Part shown: positions 16,109-25,568 of the stretch, one piece after another
How positions within the stretch are numbered: position 1 is the first letter of the stretch
Layout of the letters: each line of letters opens with the position of its first letter
Assembly: GCA_041397775.1 (NCBI GenBank)
Contig: JAWKWB010000005.1
Span: 124,001 to 188,000, forward strand
Length of the DNA stretch: 64,000 nucleotides
Source: Ga0077555 sp041397775
GTDB lineage: Bacteria; Pseudomonadota; Alphaproteobacteria; Rhizobiales; Hyphomicrobiaceae
Direction of reading: 5' to 3'
Translations under genes and position numbers: made by a program
The notes under the pieces: generated by a model
Seen by the model: the letters and a program-made list of their open reading frames with translations, nothing else
Database searches by the model: none
What the model was told of the DNA's origin: nothing

Positions 16109-16232
16109 GGTCGCGAATGTCCCCGGTTCGAGTATGTGCACATGTGCGCAACGCCTTGTCCGATACGGCTTGGCTTGACGGTCTCGGGCTCCCGACGATA
16201 ACTGCCGTCGAGAAGCCGGAAGGAGTGATCGC

Positions 16233-16658
16233 ATGAGCTACGACACCGACAATATCTTCGCCAGGATTCTTCGCGGCGAGCTGCCGGCGCACAAGATTTT
16301 CGAGGACGATAAGACGCTGGCCTTCATGGACATCATGCCCCGGTGCGAAGGCCATGCGCTGGTGATCCCCAAGGCACCTGCACGCAACGTGCTGGATGCA
16401 GATCCAGCCGATCTCGCCGCATGTCTGGCGACCGTCCAGCGCATCGCCCGCGCTCAGCGTTCGGCTTTCGCCGCCGACGGCATCACGATCCAGCAGTTCA
16501 ACGAGCCGGCCGGTGGACAGGTCGTCTTTCACCTGCATTTCCACGTGTTGCCCCGCTGGACCGGCGTGAAGCTCGGCCCGCATACCGCCACGATGGAAAA
16601 ACCCGAAGTACTCGCCGCCGCCGCCGACAAGATCCGCAAGGCGCTGGCCCAGGCTTGA
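16233..16658 (+). CDS. HIT-family nucleotide hydrolase
   Basis: A 141-residue protein with the histidine triad HLHFHVLPR at about residue 96-104, whose middle His is the nucleophile that forms a nucleotidyl intermediate. N-terminal landmarks FARILRGELPAHKIFEDD and the HALVIPK strand are those of Hint/HIT proteins, which hydrolyse aminoacyl-AMP and similar phosphoramidates. AAGGAG lies seven bases before ATG. It is divergent from the EamA gene. Confidence 0.93.
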   Translation: MSYDTDNIFARILRGELPAHKIFEDDKTLAFMDIMPRCEGHALVIPKAPARNVLDADPADLAACLATVQRIARAQRSAFAADGITIQQFNEPAGGQVVFHLHFHVLPRWTGVKLGPHTATMEKPEVLAAAADKIRKALAQA

Positions 16659-16711
16659 CCCCGGCGCGCCGCCGATTGGCGACGCACGCCGGCCATCGCG
16701 CGAAAAAGCAA

Positions 16712-16741
16712 AACGCGCCGCAGTGCAGGCTGCGGCGCGTT
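16712..16741 (-). terminator. Strong intrinsic terminator of clpA
   Basis: A perfect 12-bp stem AACGCGCCGCAG/CTGCGGCGCGTT with a six-base loop. On the minus strand it is followed by TTGCTTTTTCG, so it ends clpA 33 bp after the stop. It may also serve the HIT gene from the other side. Confidence 0.85.
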
Positions 16742-16773
16742 GTCGTTTCCGGAGGCGATAACCCGGCCGCCGA

Positions 16774-19215
16774 TTACTCGTCCTTCTTGCGACGCGGCAC
16801 GCTCGGCACCGCGCTCGATGGGCGACCGGACTCTTTGCCGCCCTTGGACGGCGGCAGCACCTTCTTGGCCGTTGCCTCCACGAGCGCCTCGCCGTCGTCC
16901 TCGTCCTCGTCGTCTTCCTTGGACTTCGGCTTCTTGCTCGGGTCCATGGGAATGTACTCGAACGCCAGCTTCTTCTCGTCGCCCTTTCCGGTCGTCGCGA
17001 TCCGCACCGTGCCGCCATGCTGCAGCTTGCCGAACAACAGCTCCTCGGCGAGCGGCTTCTTGACGTACTCCTGGATCGTGCGTGCCAGGGGCCGCGCGCC
17101 GAACTTCTCGTCGTAGCCCATGTCGGCGAGCCAATTGGTGGCGTCCTCGCCCAGCTCGATGTTCACCCCACGATCGGCAAGCTGGGCTTCGAGCTGGAAC
17201 ACGAACTTTTCGACCACCTTCAGGATCACGTCACGCGGCAGATTTCCGAACGGAACGACCGCATCGAGCCGATTGCGGAACTCGGGCGTGAACATCCGGT
17301 TGATCGCTTCCGTGTCGTCGCCCTCGCGCTTGGAACGATTGAAGCCGATCGCCGCCTTGGCGAGGTCGGATGCGCCCGCGTTCGTGGTCATGATCAGGAT
17401 GACGTTCCGGAAGTCCACCTGCTTGCCGTTGTTGTCCGTCAGCTTGCCGTGGTCCATCACCTGCAACAGGATGTTGAACAGGTCGGGATGCGCCTTCTCG
17501 ATCTCGTCCAGCAACAGCACGGAATGCGGATGCTGATCGATGCCGTCCGTGAGCAGGCCGCCCTGATCGAAGCCGACGTAGCCGGGAGGCGCACCGATCA
17601 ACCGCGACACCGAGTGCTTCTCCATGTACTCCGACATGTCGAAGCGCAGGAGCTCGATCCCCATCAGGCCGGCCAGCTGCTTTGCCACCTCCGTCTTGCC
17701 AACGCCCGTCGGACCGGAGAACAGATAGCAGCCGATCGGCTTCTCCGGCTCGCGCAGGCCGGCCCGCGCCAGCTTGATCGCCGACGACAGCGCCTCGATC
17801 GCCTTGTCCTGGCCGAACACCAGGCGCTTGAGGTCGCGCTCGAGGTTGCCCATCACCTCCGCGTCCGACTTCGACACCGTCTTCGGCGGAATGCGCGCCA
17901 TCGTGGCGACAGTTGCTTCCACTTCCTTGACGGTGATCTTGCGCTTTCGCTTGCCCTCCGGAACCAGCATCTGCGACGCGCCCGTCTCGTCGATGACGTC
18001 GATCGCCTTGTCCGGCAGCTTGCGGTCGTGGATGTACTTGGCCGACAGCTCGACGGCCGCCTTGATCGCCTCGTTCGTGTACTTGATCTTGTGGAAGTCC
18101 TCGAAGTAGGGCTTCAGCCCTTTCATGATCTCGATCGTGTCGTCGATCGAAGGCTCTTTCACGTCGATCTTCTGGAACCGGCGTACGAGGGCGCGATCCT
18201 TCTCGAAGTGCTGGCGATATTCCTTGTAGGTCGTGGAGCCGATGCAGCGCACCTGTCCCGACTGAAGCGCCGGCTTCAGCAGGTTGGAGGCATCCATCGC
18301 GCCGCCCGACGTCGCGCCGGCACCGATCACCGTGTGGATCTCGTCGATGAAGAGGATGGCGCCGGGATAGTTCTCCACTTCCTTCATCACCGACTTGAGC
18401 CGCTCCTCGAAATCGCCGCGATAGCGCGTTCCGGCAAGTAGCGTGCCCATGTCGAGCGAGAAGATGGTGGAGCCCTTCAGGACCTCCGGCACCTCGCCGC
18501 GCACGATCTTGCGCGCCAGGCCTTCTGCGATCGCGGTTTTTCCGACCCCTGGATCGCCGACGAACAGCGGGTTGTTCTTCGACCGGCGGCACAGCACCTG
18601 GATCGTGCGCAGCACTTCGGCCTCGCGCCCGATCAGCGGATCGATGCGGCCGTCGCGCGCCTTCTTGTTGAGGTTGACGCAATAGGTGTTGAGCGCTTCG
18701 CCCTGCTTCTTGTCGCCGCCCTCGCCGTTGCCTTCGCTGTCGATGCCGCGCACGGGCTTGGGCTCGGACATGCCGGGCCGCTTGGCGATGCCGTGGCTCA
18801 CGTACTGCACGGCGTCGAACCGCGTCATTTCCTGCTCCTGCAGGAAGAAGGCGGCATGGCTCTCACGCTCGGCGAAGATTGCGATGAGCACGTTCGCGCC
18901 CGTCACTTCTTCCCGGCCCGACGACTGGACATGGACGACGGCGCGATGAATGACCCGCTGGAAGCTGGTCGTGGGCTGCGCGTCGCTCGAATCCTTGCGC
19001 ACGAGGCTTTCCAGCTCCGTGTCGAGGTAATCGGTGATCCGCCGCCGCAACTGCTCGAGATCCACGTTGCAGGCGCGCATGACTGCGGCTGCATCACGAT
19101 CGTCGATCAGCGCGAGCAGCAGGTGCTCGAGCGTCGCATATTCGTGGTTGCGCTCGTTGGCGAACTCCAGGGCACGATGCAGGCCCTGTTCCAAACTTTG
19201 CGAGAAGGATGGCAC
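16774..19215 (-). CDS. clpA: ClpA, ATP-dependent Clp protease ATP-binding subunit
   Basis: 813 residues. N-domain (SFSQSLEQGLHRALEFANER) followed by two AAA+ modules: Walker A GDPGVGKT near residue 225 and GPTGVGKT near 510, with FIDEIHT and LLDEIEKAH Walker B motifs. The C-terminal tail is acidic and Lys-rich. ClpA unfolds substrates for ClpP, with ClpS as the N-degron adaptor. The start is GTG, giving the family's MPSFSQ N-terminus behind AAGGAG. Farther in-frame ATGs would add residues foreign to the family. It follows clpS by 8 bp. Confidence 0.96.
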   Translation of the reverse strand: MPSFSQSLEQGLHRALEFANERNHEYATLEHLLLALIDDRDAAAVMRACNVDLEQLRRRITDYLDTELESLVRKDSSDAQPTTSFQRVIHRAVVHVQSSGREEVTGANVLIAIFAERESHAAFFLQEQEMTRFDAVQYVSHGIAKRPGMSEPKPVRGIDSEGNGEGGDKKQGEALNTYCVNLNKKARDGRIDPLIGREAEVLRTIQVLCRRSKNNPLFVGDPGVGKTAIAEGLARKIVRGEVPEVLKGSTIFSLDMGTLLAGTRYRGDFEERLKSVMKEVENYPGAILFIDEIHTVIGAGATSGGAMDASNLLKPALQSGQVRCIGSTTYKEYRQHFEKDRALVRRFQKIDVKEPSIDDTIEIMKGLKPYFEDFHKIKYTNEAIKAAVELSAKYIHDRKLPDKAIDVIDETGASQMLVPEGKRKRKITVKEVEATVATMARIPPKTVSKSDAEVMGNLERDLKRLVFGQDKAIEALSSAIKLARAGLREPEKPIGCYLFSGPTGVGKTEVAKQLAGLMGIELLRFDMSEYMEKHSVSRLIGAPPGYVGFDQGGLLTDGIDQHPHSVLLLDEIEKAHPDLFNILLQVMDHGKLTDNNGKQVDFRNVILIMTTNAGASDLAKAAIGFNRSKREGDDTEAINRMFTPEFRNRLDAVVPFGNLPRDVILKVVEKFVFQLEAQLADRGVNIELGEDATNWLADMGYDEKFGARPLARTIQEYVKKPLAEELLFGKLQHGGTVRIATTGKGDEKKLAFEYIPMDPSKKPKSKEDDEDEDDGEALVEATAKKVLPPSKGGKESGRPSSAVPSVPRRKKDE

Positions 19216-19223
19216 GGCGCAAC

Positions 19224-19577
19224 CTACTCCTTTTCCATAGTGCACTGCAGCGGGTGCTGATGCTGACGAGCGAAATCCATCACCTGCGTTACCTTGGTCT
19301 CTGCGACTTCGTACGTATAGACGCCGCAAACTCCGACACCTTTGTGGTGAACGTGCAGCATGATGCGCATGGCATCCTCCCGCCCCTTGTTGAAGAAGCG
19401 CTCCAGCACGAGCACCACGAACTCCATAGGCGTGTAATCGTCGTTGAGTAGCAGCACCTTATAGAGGCTGGGCCGCTTGGTCTTGGGACGCGTTTTCGTG
19501 ACGAGGCCAGTCTTGCCCTGGTCGTCGCGAGAGTCGTTCTTACCTGCCATCATCCTAACGTCTGAGACTTTGCTCAT
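19224..19577 (-). CDS. clpS: ClpS, adaptor of ClpA
   Basis: 117 residues, the last ~85 being the ClpS core: PSLYKVLLLNDDYTPMEFVV (the NDD and Met of the N-end binding pocket), FFNKGREDAMRIMLHVHHKG and GVYTYEVAETKV. ClpS hands N-degron proteins to ClpA. The first ~30 residues are a disordered extension. Starts at 19577 and at the ATG pair 19553/19550 are both possible. The gene is cotranscribed with clpA. Confidence 0.95.
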   Translation of the reverse strand: MSKVSDVRMMAGKNDSRDDQGKTGLVTKTRPKTKRPSLYKVLLLNDDYTPMEFVVLVLERFFNKGREDAMRIMLHVHHKGVGVCGVYTYEVAETKVTQVMDFARQHQHPLQCTMEKE

Positions 19578-19771
19578 CGCTCTCACTCGAAGCTCGCGCG
19601 CTCGCTGCCCTACCGGCGCAAGACGCCGAAAGGCCAGGCAATGTCGAAATGGATCGCCGCATACTACCGGGAGCCATGGGGGCATCGCAAACCCTCAAGC
19701 ACACCTCGGCCGAGGGTTCCCGAGAACATCGCGCAAGGCAAGTTAATGTGGGGCGCGCGGCGAATAAAGAA

Positions 19772-19796
19772 AAGGCCCGGCAACGCGCCGGGCCTT
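19772..19796 (-). terminator. Intrinsic terminator of the phasin gene
   Basis: AAGGCCCGGC pairs perfectly with GCCGGGCCTT around AACGC. On the minus strand it runs into TTCTTTATTC. It lies 76 bp behind the phasin stop. Confidence 0.8.
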
Positions 19797-19872
19797 CCAA
19801 AATCTCTTACCTCGGGCTCGCGCGCCGGCGCCGTGGGTCGCCCACGGGCCTGACGGTGCGAGGCGTCGCCGA

Positions 19873-20202
19873 TCAACGGCCGCCCTGCATCATGCGCTCC
19901 ACCGGGCGATACGCCTCACGGGCGAATTCCGTGTACATGCCGCCCACCTTCTGGATCTGATGCATGTAGTCCTCGTAGGCGCGCTTCGTATAGCCCGACT
20001 GGATCTCCACGGCCTGCTCCACCGAACGCGCGCCGAGCAGCTTCTCGAAGGTCTGCGAGCCGTCCTCGAACGAACGCTTGGAGTAGTCGCTCCACTCCGC
20101 GGCAATCGCCTGCCAGCCCTTGGTCCAGTCACCGAACGCCTTCATCGTGGCGTCCATGTTGCCCTGGCTGAACTTCTGCATGTCCTCGAACGACTTCATC
20201 AT
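19873..20202 (-). CDS. Phasin-family protein
   Basis: 109 residues, almost entirely helical, with the phasin_2 pattern: KSFEDMQKFSQGNMDATMKAFGDWTKGWQAI, then the amphipathic stretch SVEQAVEIQSGYTKRAYEDYM and a short C-terminus. Phasins coat polyhydroxyalkanoate granules or act as small helical surfactants in alphaproteobacteria. Two adjacent ATGs (20202 and 20199) follow GGAG, so the exact first residue is open. It has its own terminator and is monocistronic. Confidence 0.88.
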   Translation of the reverse strand: MMKSFEDMQKFSQGNMDATMKAFGDWTKGWQAIAAEWSDYSKRSFEDGSQTFEKLLGARSVEQAVEIQSGYTKRAYEDYMHQIQKVGGMYTEFAREAYRPVERMMQGGR

Positions 20203-20510
20203 GTGCCGTGCTCCAAAACAAACTGGCCTACTGGCGCGGACCCGCCGCAACCGCGATCTCGATGTCTCCAATATGATGCGTTGCACAAAACCGTCAAGAG
20301 ACTTTTTGCGATGCAGCATGCTCCATTAACCGGATCTGAGCGGTTTTCGCAGATCATGCCTGCGTGCAGACCAGAGTAAGCCCAATTGGCGCCCGAAACG
20401 GGTGCTTATCTAACAAAGAGGCTTGCCAGATCGAGCACAATGGGAAGCGTTGTCGGATTCGCCCGGCTGCCATGCCGCGCGCGTGCGACACGAACAGGTC
20501 GGGTTCGGGG

Positions 20511-22181
20511 ATGTCGCGTCAGAAATGCGTGGGCCCTCGGTTGCGTTTGCATCGGCAGCGCGATCGGGCACCAATCGTCGATGTGTTCTTGGCCGCAGTG
20601 CTTGCGGCAGCCATGGTCCTGATTCCAGGCATGGCGGAAGCGGCCGGTCGGCGCGCCGCGATGGCCATCGACGCCAACACCGGTAGGGTCCTCTACGCGC
20701 AGGGCGCAGATGAAGTGCGCTATCCCGCGTCTCTCACCAAATTGATGACGCTCTATCTCGTTTTCGAGCAGATCGAAGCCGGCCGGCTGTCGCCCCGCAC
20801 CCGCATCAAGATCTCCGAGAACGCAGCCGGCACGCCCCCCTCCCGTCTCGGACTACGCCCCGGCGACGAGATTGCCCTCGGCGATGCCGTCAAGGCGCTG
20901 ATCACGAAGTCGGCCAACGACGTGGCCGTGGCCGTGGCAGAGCACATCGCGGGCAGCGAAGCCCACTTCGCACGCCTGATGACCCGGAAGGCACATGAGC
21001 TGGGGATGTCGCGGACGACCTTCCGCAATCCCCACGGCCTGCCCGATTCCGCTCAGGTGACGACGGCGCGCGACATGCTCACGCTCGCTATGCGATTGAG
21101 CGACGATTTTCCGCGCCAATACAGCCTCTTCTCGCTGCGGGTCTTCCATTACGCCGGCCGGGCCTACCGCAACCACAACACCATGCTCGGTTATTATCGC
21201 GGCATGGACGGGCTGAAGACCGGTTACACCACATCCTCGGGCTTCAACCTCGTCACCTCGGTGCGACGCGGCGGCAGGCACGTCGTCGCTGTGGTCTTCG
21301 GCGGTTCCTCGGCGGCCGCTCGCAACGTGCAGATGCGCGCCATGCTCGACCGGGCGCTGCCACGCGCCTCCACGCACCGCACACGCCAGCGCGCCGAACC
21401 GAAACTCGTCGCGGAACTCCGCCCGGCCAACCGCCCCGCACATCACGCGGCACGCGCCAGCGAGCCGCGCCTGATCGAGCCCGTGCGCCAGGTCGCCGAA
21501 CCACGCCACCAGAGGACGGCGCCAACGGTCCAAAATGCCGTCGCCGCGGCGCCCAGAGCCCAAGCGCCTCGCGTTCACATCGCAAAAGTGCGCTCCGTTC
21601 GCATCGAGCCGGTGAGCCTCGCTCCCGCTTCCCCGCAGCCATCTGCCGACGACGCGCCCGTCGCCATGGCGCCGCAGCGCATTGCGCACACCCTGCCGGC
21701 AGCGCCGATCGAGCCGCCGCATCGGCAGCCGTCGCGCCTCGCCGGGTTCGCCCAGCCGTCGACGATCATGGATACCTCGCGCGGCAGCGCACCCTCGACG
21801 TTCGAGGAACAGGCCCGCCGACTTGCCGAAGGCCAGTCACCCGTGGCGCCCCCGCACCGCCTCGTCGCCAGCCGCACATCGCTCGGCCCGCCCCCGTCCG
21901 GCCTGGGACGTCCCGAACGGCCGGCAGAACACATGGCCGCTGGCAATATCGCAGTTCAAATCGGAGCCTACGCAAGCGCCGCCGACGCCGATGGCCGGCT
22001 GAAAAGTGTACAGTCCGCCAATGCCGGCCTGCTGTCCAACGCGCGGCCGATGACGGAAACGGTCCAGGTAAAGGGCCGCACGCTTTATCGGGCCCGCTTC
22101 GTCGGCTTCGACCCGCAGGGCGCGAGCCGCGTCTGCACCGAGCTTCGCCGCGTCTCGGTCGATTGCCACGTTACGCGGTAG
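20511..22181 (+). CDS. D-alanyl-D-alanine carboxypeptidase (DacF/PBP5 type) with C-terminal SPOR domain
   Basis: A 556-residue exported penicillin-binding protein. Signal segment about residues 22-45, then the peptidase S11 domain with the three active-site motifs SLTK (about residue 77), SAN and KTG (LKTGYTTS). A Pro/Ala/Arg-rich linker of roughly 190 residues follows, and the last ~75 residues are a SPOR domain (VQIGAYASAADADGRL) that binds denuded peptidoglycan at the septum. It trims pentapeptide side chains. The upstream start is uncertain: the frame is open to 20364, and I chose the ATG before a plausible signal peptide. Confidence 0.88.
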   Translation: MSRQKCVGPRLRLHRQRDRAPIVDVFLAAVLAAAMVLIPGMAEAAGRRAAMAIDANTGRVLYAQGADEVRYPASLTKLMTLYLVFEQIEAGRLSPRTRIKISENAAGTPPSRLGLRPGDEIALGDAVKALITKSANDVAVAVAEHIAGSEAHFARLMTRKAHELGMSRTTFRNPHGLPDSAQVTTARDMLTLAMRLSDDFPRQYSLFSLRVFHYAGRAYRNHNTMLGYYRGMDGLKTGYTTSSGFNLVTSVRRGGRHVVAVVFGGSSAAARNVQMRAMLDRALPRASTHRTRQRAEPKLVAELRPANRPAHHAARASEPRLIEPVRQVAEPRHQRTAPTVQNAVAAAPRAQAPRVHIAKVRSVRIEPVSLAPASPQPSADDAPVAMAPQRIAHTLPAAPIEPPHRQPSRLAGFAQPSTIMDTSRGSAPSTFEEQARRLAEGQSPVAPPHRLVASRTSLGPPPSGLGRPERPAEHMAAGNIAVQIGAYASAADADGRLKSVQSANAGLLSNARPMTETVQVKGRTLYRARFVGFDPQGASRVCTELRRVSVDCHVTR

Positions 22182-22647
22182 GCATCGCGCCATTGCGTGC
22201 CGGCAGGTGGTGGGCCAAGTGCCCGCCCCCCCGTCGGCGGAATACGACGGCCCCTCATGGGGGCGAAGGGCGCGCGACTGCGCCAGGCATTGCCATGACG
22301 CCGCCCCGCATGACCCTTCGCAAGCATTTCCGTTGCCGACGGTCGGCCCGGGACCCACGGCATGACGCCTATCGCATCAGCGCCATCCACGAGGGCTCGA
22401 CGCCCCGAGCCTCGGCACGTCGGCAGGGGTGATCGCATCGGCGCGCCAGCACCTTGTCGCCGCGCCGGTGTTCCAGGTCCGACAGGTGCATTCGAGGTTC
22501 GCTCGCGGATGCAGCCGCGAGCAGAAGCCGAACGCCGGATGAGCTCCACAACACGGCATCCCCGAGACCTCCCGCGGAAATGCCAACGGCCGCCCCGGTA
22601 GGGCGGCCGCTGGTGGTCACGATCACATCGCGCCGACGATGCGGCGA
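22182..22647. other. Non-coding stretch between dacF and the sterol desaturase gene
   Basis: No supported gene in 466 bp. Apart from the hairpin at 22587 that belongs to the minus-strand neighbour, I see only GC-rich sequence with short overlapping open frames. Confidence 0.5.
22587..22609 (-). terminator. Hairpin terminator of the sterol desaturase-like gene
   Basis: CGGCCGCCC pairs with GGGCGGCCG around a five-base loop, 38 bp beyond the stop codon at 22648. The downstream minus-strand sequence (TTGGCATTT) is only moderately T-rich. Confidence 0.6.
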
Positions 22648-23706
22648 TCAGCTTGCCTTGGGCGTCGGATCGATCGGCGTCACGTCTTGCGCACCTGCCG
22701 TGTCCGGCGCCTTGAGACCCGCATGCGCCGCCGCGCGAATGAATGGGTTGACGAGGCATTCCGAGATCGAGTGCGGATCCGCAGCGCCCGGCGCCACGCC
22801 GAACTTCAACTTCTCCGTTTCCTTGCCGGGCATGAACAGCGTGCCGAACATCCAATCGAAGATGGCGAGGCAGCTGCCCATGTTCTTGTCGTAGTGGATC
22901 GGATTGAGCGAGTGATGGATCTGATGGTGCGCCGGGCTGACGATGATCTTGCCCCAGAAGCCCGTCAGCGGGATCCAGAACTCCGTGTGATGCAGATGGT
23001 CGAGCAGATACGTGAACAGCACGACGATCGCGTTGACGCTCCACAGCGTGAAGGGCTCGACCGGCTGTCCGAACAGATAGACGAGGGTGCCGCTCGCCGC
23101 GCCCATCGCGATGCCCGTGAAGTTCACGAACATGACGCTGTCGACGGGATGCAGGCGATAGTTCGTCAGCGGCGACAGCGCTTCCGCCTGGTGATGAACG
23201 GTATGGAACTCCCACAGGAACTTGACCTTGTGCAACAGGTAGTGCGCGAGGAAGAACCCGAACTCGTAGGCGACGAATGCCGCGACGGTGAGAATGGCGA
23301 CACAGGCCCACATCGGCAGGGACGACGGGCTGAGGGCGCCGAACAGGCCGGTCAGGCCGCCCGTGACGGCACCAGACACCACATGACTGGAAAGCAGCGC
23401 CCACCCCAGCATCGACGTGATGATGAAGGTATTGAAGAGGAAGAAGCCGACATCCGCCTTCAAGGTCCGGCTCGCGATGATGCGCCTGGGAAAGATCGCC
23501 CTCAAGAGCACCCGCAGCGGTACCGGCCGTTTGCGGTTGCGATGCTTGTATCCGAGGAAGAGCAGGGCGATCAGCAACGCCGTGAGCAGCGAGGCCAGGG
23601 AGAACGAGCTACCGGGATGCAGGAGGGCCGTCTTCAGCGTACCTACCACGTGGGTACCCACGCGCTCGAAGATCGTAAGCCAATCGACGCTTGTCGATGC
23701 CGACAT
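22648..23706 (-). CDS. Sterol desaturase/fatty acid hydroxylase-family membrane protein
   Basis: 352 residues, a membrane-bound di-iron hydroxylase. Three to five transmembrane helices carry the histidine clusters HYLLH, HTVHHQ and HHQIHH that bind the two irons. The family (PF04116) hydroxylates or desaturates membrane lipids such as fatty acids, sphingolipids or hopanoid/sterol-like compounds. The substrate cannot be assigned. An N-terminal extension of ~80 residues with one helix precedes the catalytic core. AAGGAT lies seven bases before ATG. Confidence 0.9.
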   Translation of the reverse strand: MSASTSVDWLTIFERVGTHVVGTLKTALLHPGSSFSLASLLTALLIALLFLGYKHRNRKRPVPLRVLLRAIFPRRIIASRTLKADVGFFLFNTFIITSMLGWALLSSHVVSGAVTGGLTGLFGALSPSSLPMWACVAILTVAAFVAYEFGFFLAHYLLHKVKFLWEFHTVHHQAEALSPLTNYRLHPVDSVMFVNFTGIAMGAASGTLVYLFGQPVEPFTLWSVNAIVVLFTYLLDHLHHTEFWIPLTGFWGKIIVSPAHHQIHHSLNPIHYDKNMGSCLAIFDWMFGTLFMPGKETEKLKFGVAPGAADPHSISECLVNPFIRAAAHAGLKAPDTAGAQDVTPIDPTPKAS

Positions 23707-23796
23707 GATACCAATCCTTGACGAACTCTACTGTTCTTCAAGGACTAAACGGACGCGGCTAAGTTTGTCTTAAGTACATCCCGCGCGGGCTGCGAC

Positions 23797-25491
23797 CTAT
23801 TGGCGGTAGCCCAGCGCCCAGCACCCTTTGAAGCCCGCAGCATCCAGCTTCGTGCACACGTCACGTGCCGACTCCCGCGAGGCGGGCGGGCCGAGGATCA
23901 AGCGGAAATAGGTGCCCTTGTTGGCGATATGGGCCTCCATCACGTCGGGCGATTTGCCCGTGAGGATCGACGCATAGCGCTGATGCATGTCCGCGAACGT
24001 CTTCAGAGCGTCCTCGCGCGAACGCTTCGACGCGAGGACGGGAACATAGCCCACGATCCGGCCCGTAGTTCCCGGCAGGGACTTGCTGCGAGCGGGCGCT
24101 TCTGTCGCCAGGGCCGTCTTGGTCGCCAGTGCATCGTCGCGCACGGCAGGCCGCTTGCGCTTGGGCGGCGCGCGCTCGGCAACGTCGTTCGTCGTCCCGC
24201 GCACCTTCGGCAGCGGCAGGTCGGCGACCCGGGGAGCGGGCGTTTCTTCCGCAGCGGCCGGCATCCGGGATTCGGCAGGCATCGCGCGCGGTTGCGCCGG
24301 CCTGATGCCCTCGATGACCATGCCCGGAATTGCAGTCCGCTGCGTCGTGGCCGAAGCGACTTGAGCCGGCGGCGGCGGCGCGGCTGTCGTCTGCGGGGAA
24401 ATGGTACCGTCCTTGTTGACGATCAGGGTCGTGACCTTGCGCGGTCCATCCGGCTCCCGCAACGGCGCCACGGGTCCTCCGGCGACCGGCGTCGGTGCGG
24501 AGGCGCTGCCCTTGTCGTCCGTCAGGCGGTTGAGAAACTTCTTGTCCGTGTGCGCCATGGTCTTGCCGCCGGGGTTCGCCGGCGTGACCTTCGTTGGCGA
24601 CTTGTCGGCCTTGACGACCGGCGTCGCACCCTTCGGCGCACCGCCTCCCAGCATGCGATATCCGTAGGCGAGGCCGCCGCCGAGCGCGATCGCGCCGACC
24701 AGCGCCGCCACCACCACGACTGGCCGCGGCCCGCTTCTCACCGGCGCGGGCTCGTCCATCTCGGCTTCGAAATACTGCTCCTGCCCGTCGTGCTGTGGGT
24801 CGGCATAGGCGTGCTGATCCGGATAGCCCCCGGCATAACCACCCTGGTCCTGCTGATAGTAACCCGGATAGGCCTGCTGCTGTTGCTGGTAGGCATCCCA
24901 GTTGCCCGTCTGCCGTGGGTCGTAGCCTTGCCCCTGCGCATAGCCCTGCTGATCGTAAGCGGGGTCGGGATAGGCCGGCGACTGCTCCGGATAGGGCGTC
25001 GGGTACTGCTGATGCTGCAGGCTGGGATCATAGCCCGTTTGCGCGCCATGCCCGTTGGGCCCGGTCGCATACTGCGAGAGATCCCACGACTGCAACTCCG
25101 GCGACTGTTGCGGCGCCTGCTGGGGATCATAGTAGCCGTGCCGAGACAACTCGGCCTCGTACGGCCCCTGCTGCGGCGCATCGAAGGGATTGTGCTGCGA
25201 CTGCGGATTGGGAGGCGTCGGCCACGCCTGCGGCGGTGCACCGTAGTCGTAGTTGTCCTGCGGAAACACGCCCGAGCGCGGCGGCTGGGCGCCGTGGCTG
25301 GCCTGCAGCGGCGGCGGTTGCGCGGGCCCGCCAGTGGGCGCGGCCGGTGGCCAGCCCTGGTGATAGGCTGCGAATTGATCGGCCGGGGGAGCGGGTGGCG
25401 ATAAAGAGGGGTCGTGGCTCCGCTGTGCATCCCAATCGGGATGCTGCGCCTTTGCTCGAGGAAGTATCGGCGAGCGGTTCGACCCTGCCAT
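23797..25491 (-). CDS. SPOR-domain membrane protein (FtsN/DedD-like)
   Basis: 564 residues. The N-terminal ~250 residues are low-complexity, rich in Gln, Pro, Tyr and Gly (repeated YPGYYQQ and QQGPYE-like stretches), facing the cytoplasm. One transmembrane helix (VVVAALVGAIALGGGLAYGY) follows. The periplasmic part is Pro/Ala-rich and ends in a SPOR domain over the last ~80 residues (GRIVGYVPVLASKRSREDA ... FRLILGPP). Such proteins go to the division septum. It lies 77 bp behind argS, the usual hyphomicrobial order dgt-argS-SPOR. Confidence 0.88.
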   Translation of the reverse strand: MAGSNRSPILPRAKAQHPDWDAQRSHDPSLSPPAPPADQFAAYHQGWPPAAPTGGPAQPPPLQASHGAQPPRSGVFPQDNYDYGAPPQAWPTPPNPQSQHNPFDAPQQGPYEAELSRHGYYDPQQAPQQSPELQSWDLSQYATGPNGHGAQTGYDPSLQHQQYPTPYPEQSPAYPDPAYDQQGYAQGQGYDPRQTGNWDAYQQQQQAYPGYYQQDQGGYAGGYPDQHAYADPQHDGQEQYFEAEMDEPAPVRSGPRPVVVVAALVGAIALGGGLAYGYRMLGGGAPKGATPVVKADKSPTKVTPANPGGKTMAHTDKKFLNRLTDDKGSASAPTPVAGGPVAPLREPDGPRKVTTLIVNKDGTISPQTTAAPPPPAQVASATTQRTAIPGMVIEGIRPAQPRAMPAESRMPAAAEETPAPRVADLPLPKVRGTTNDVAERAPPKRKRPAVRDDALATKTALATEAPARSKSLPGTTGRIVGYVPVLASKRSREDALKTFADMHQRYASILTGKSPDVMEAHIANKGTYFRLILGPPASRESARDVCTKLDAAGFKGCWALGYRQ

Positions 25492-25568
25492 TGCTCAGAC
25501 CCTTTCCACCCGCAGTCCGGTGATCGCCGCACTGTCCCTTTGCTGAGCAGCCTTGCGATTCGCGGAGA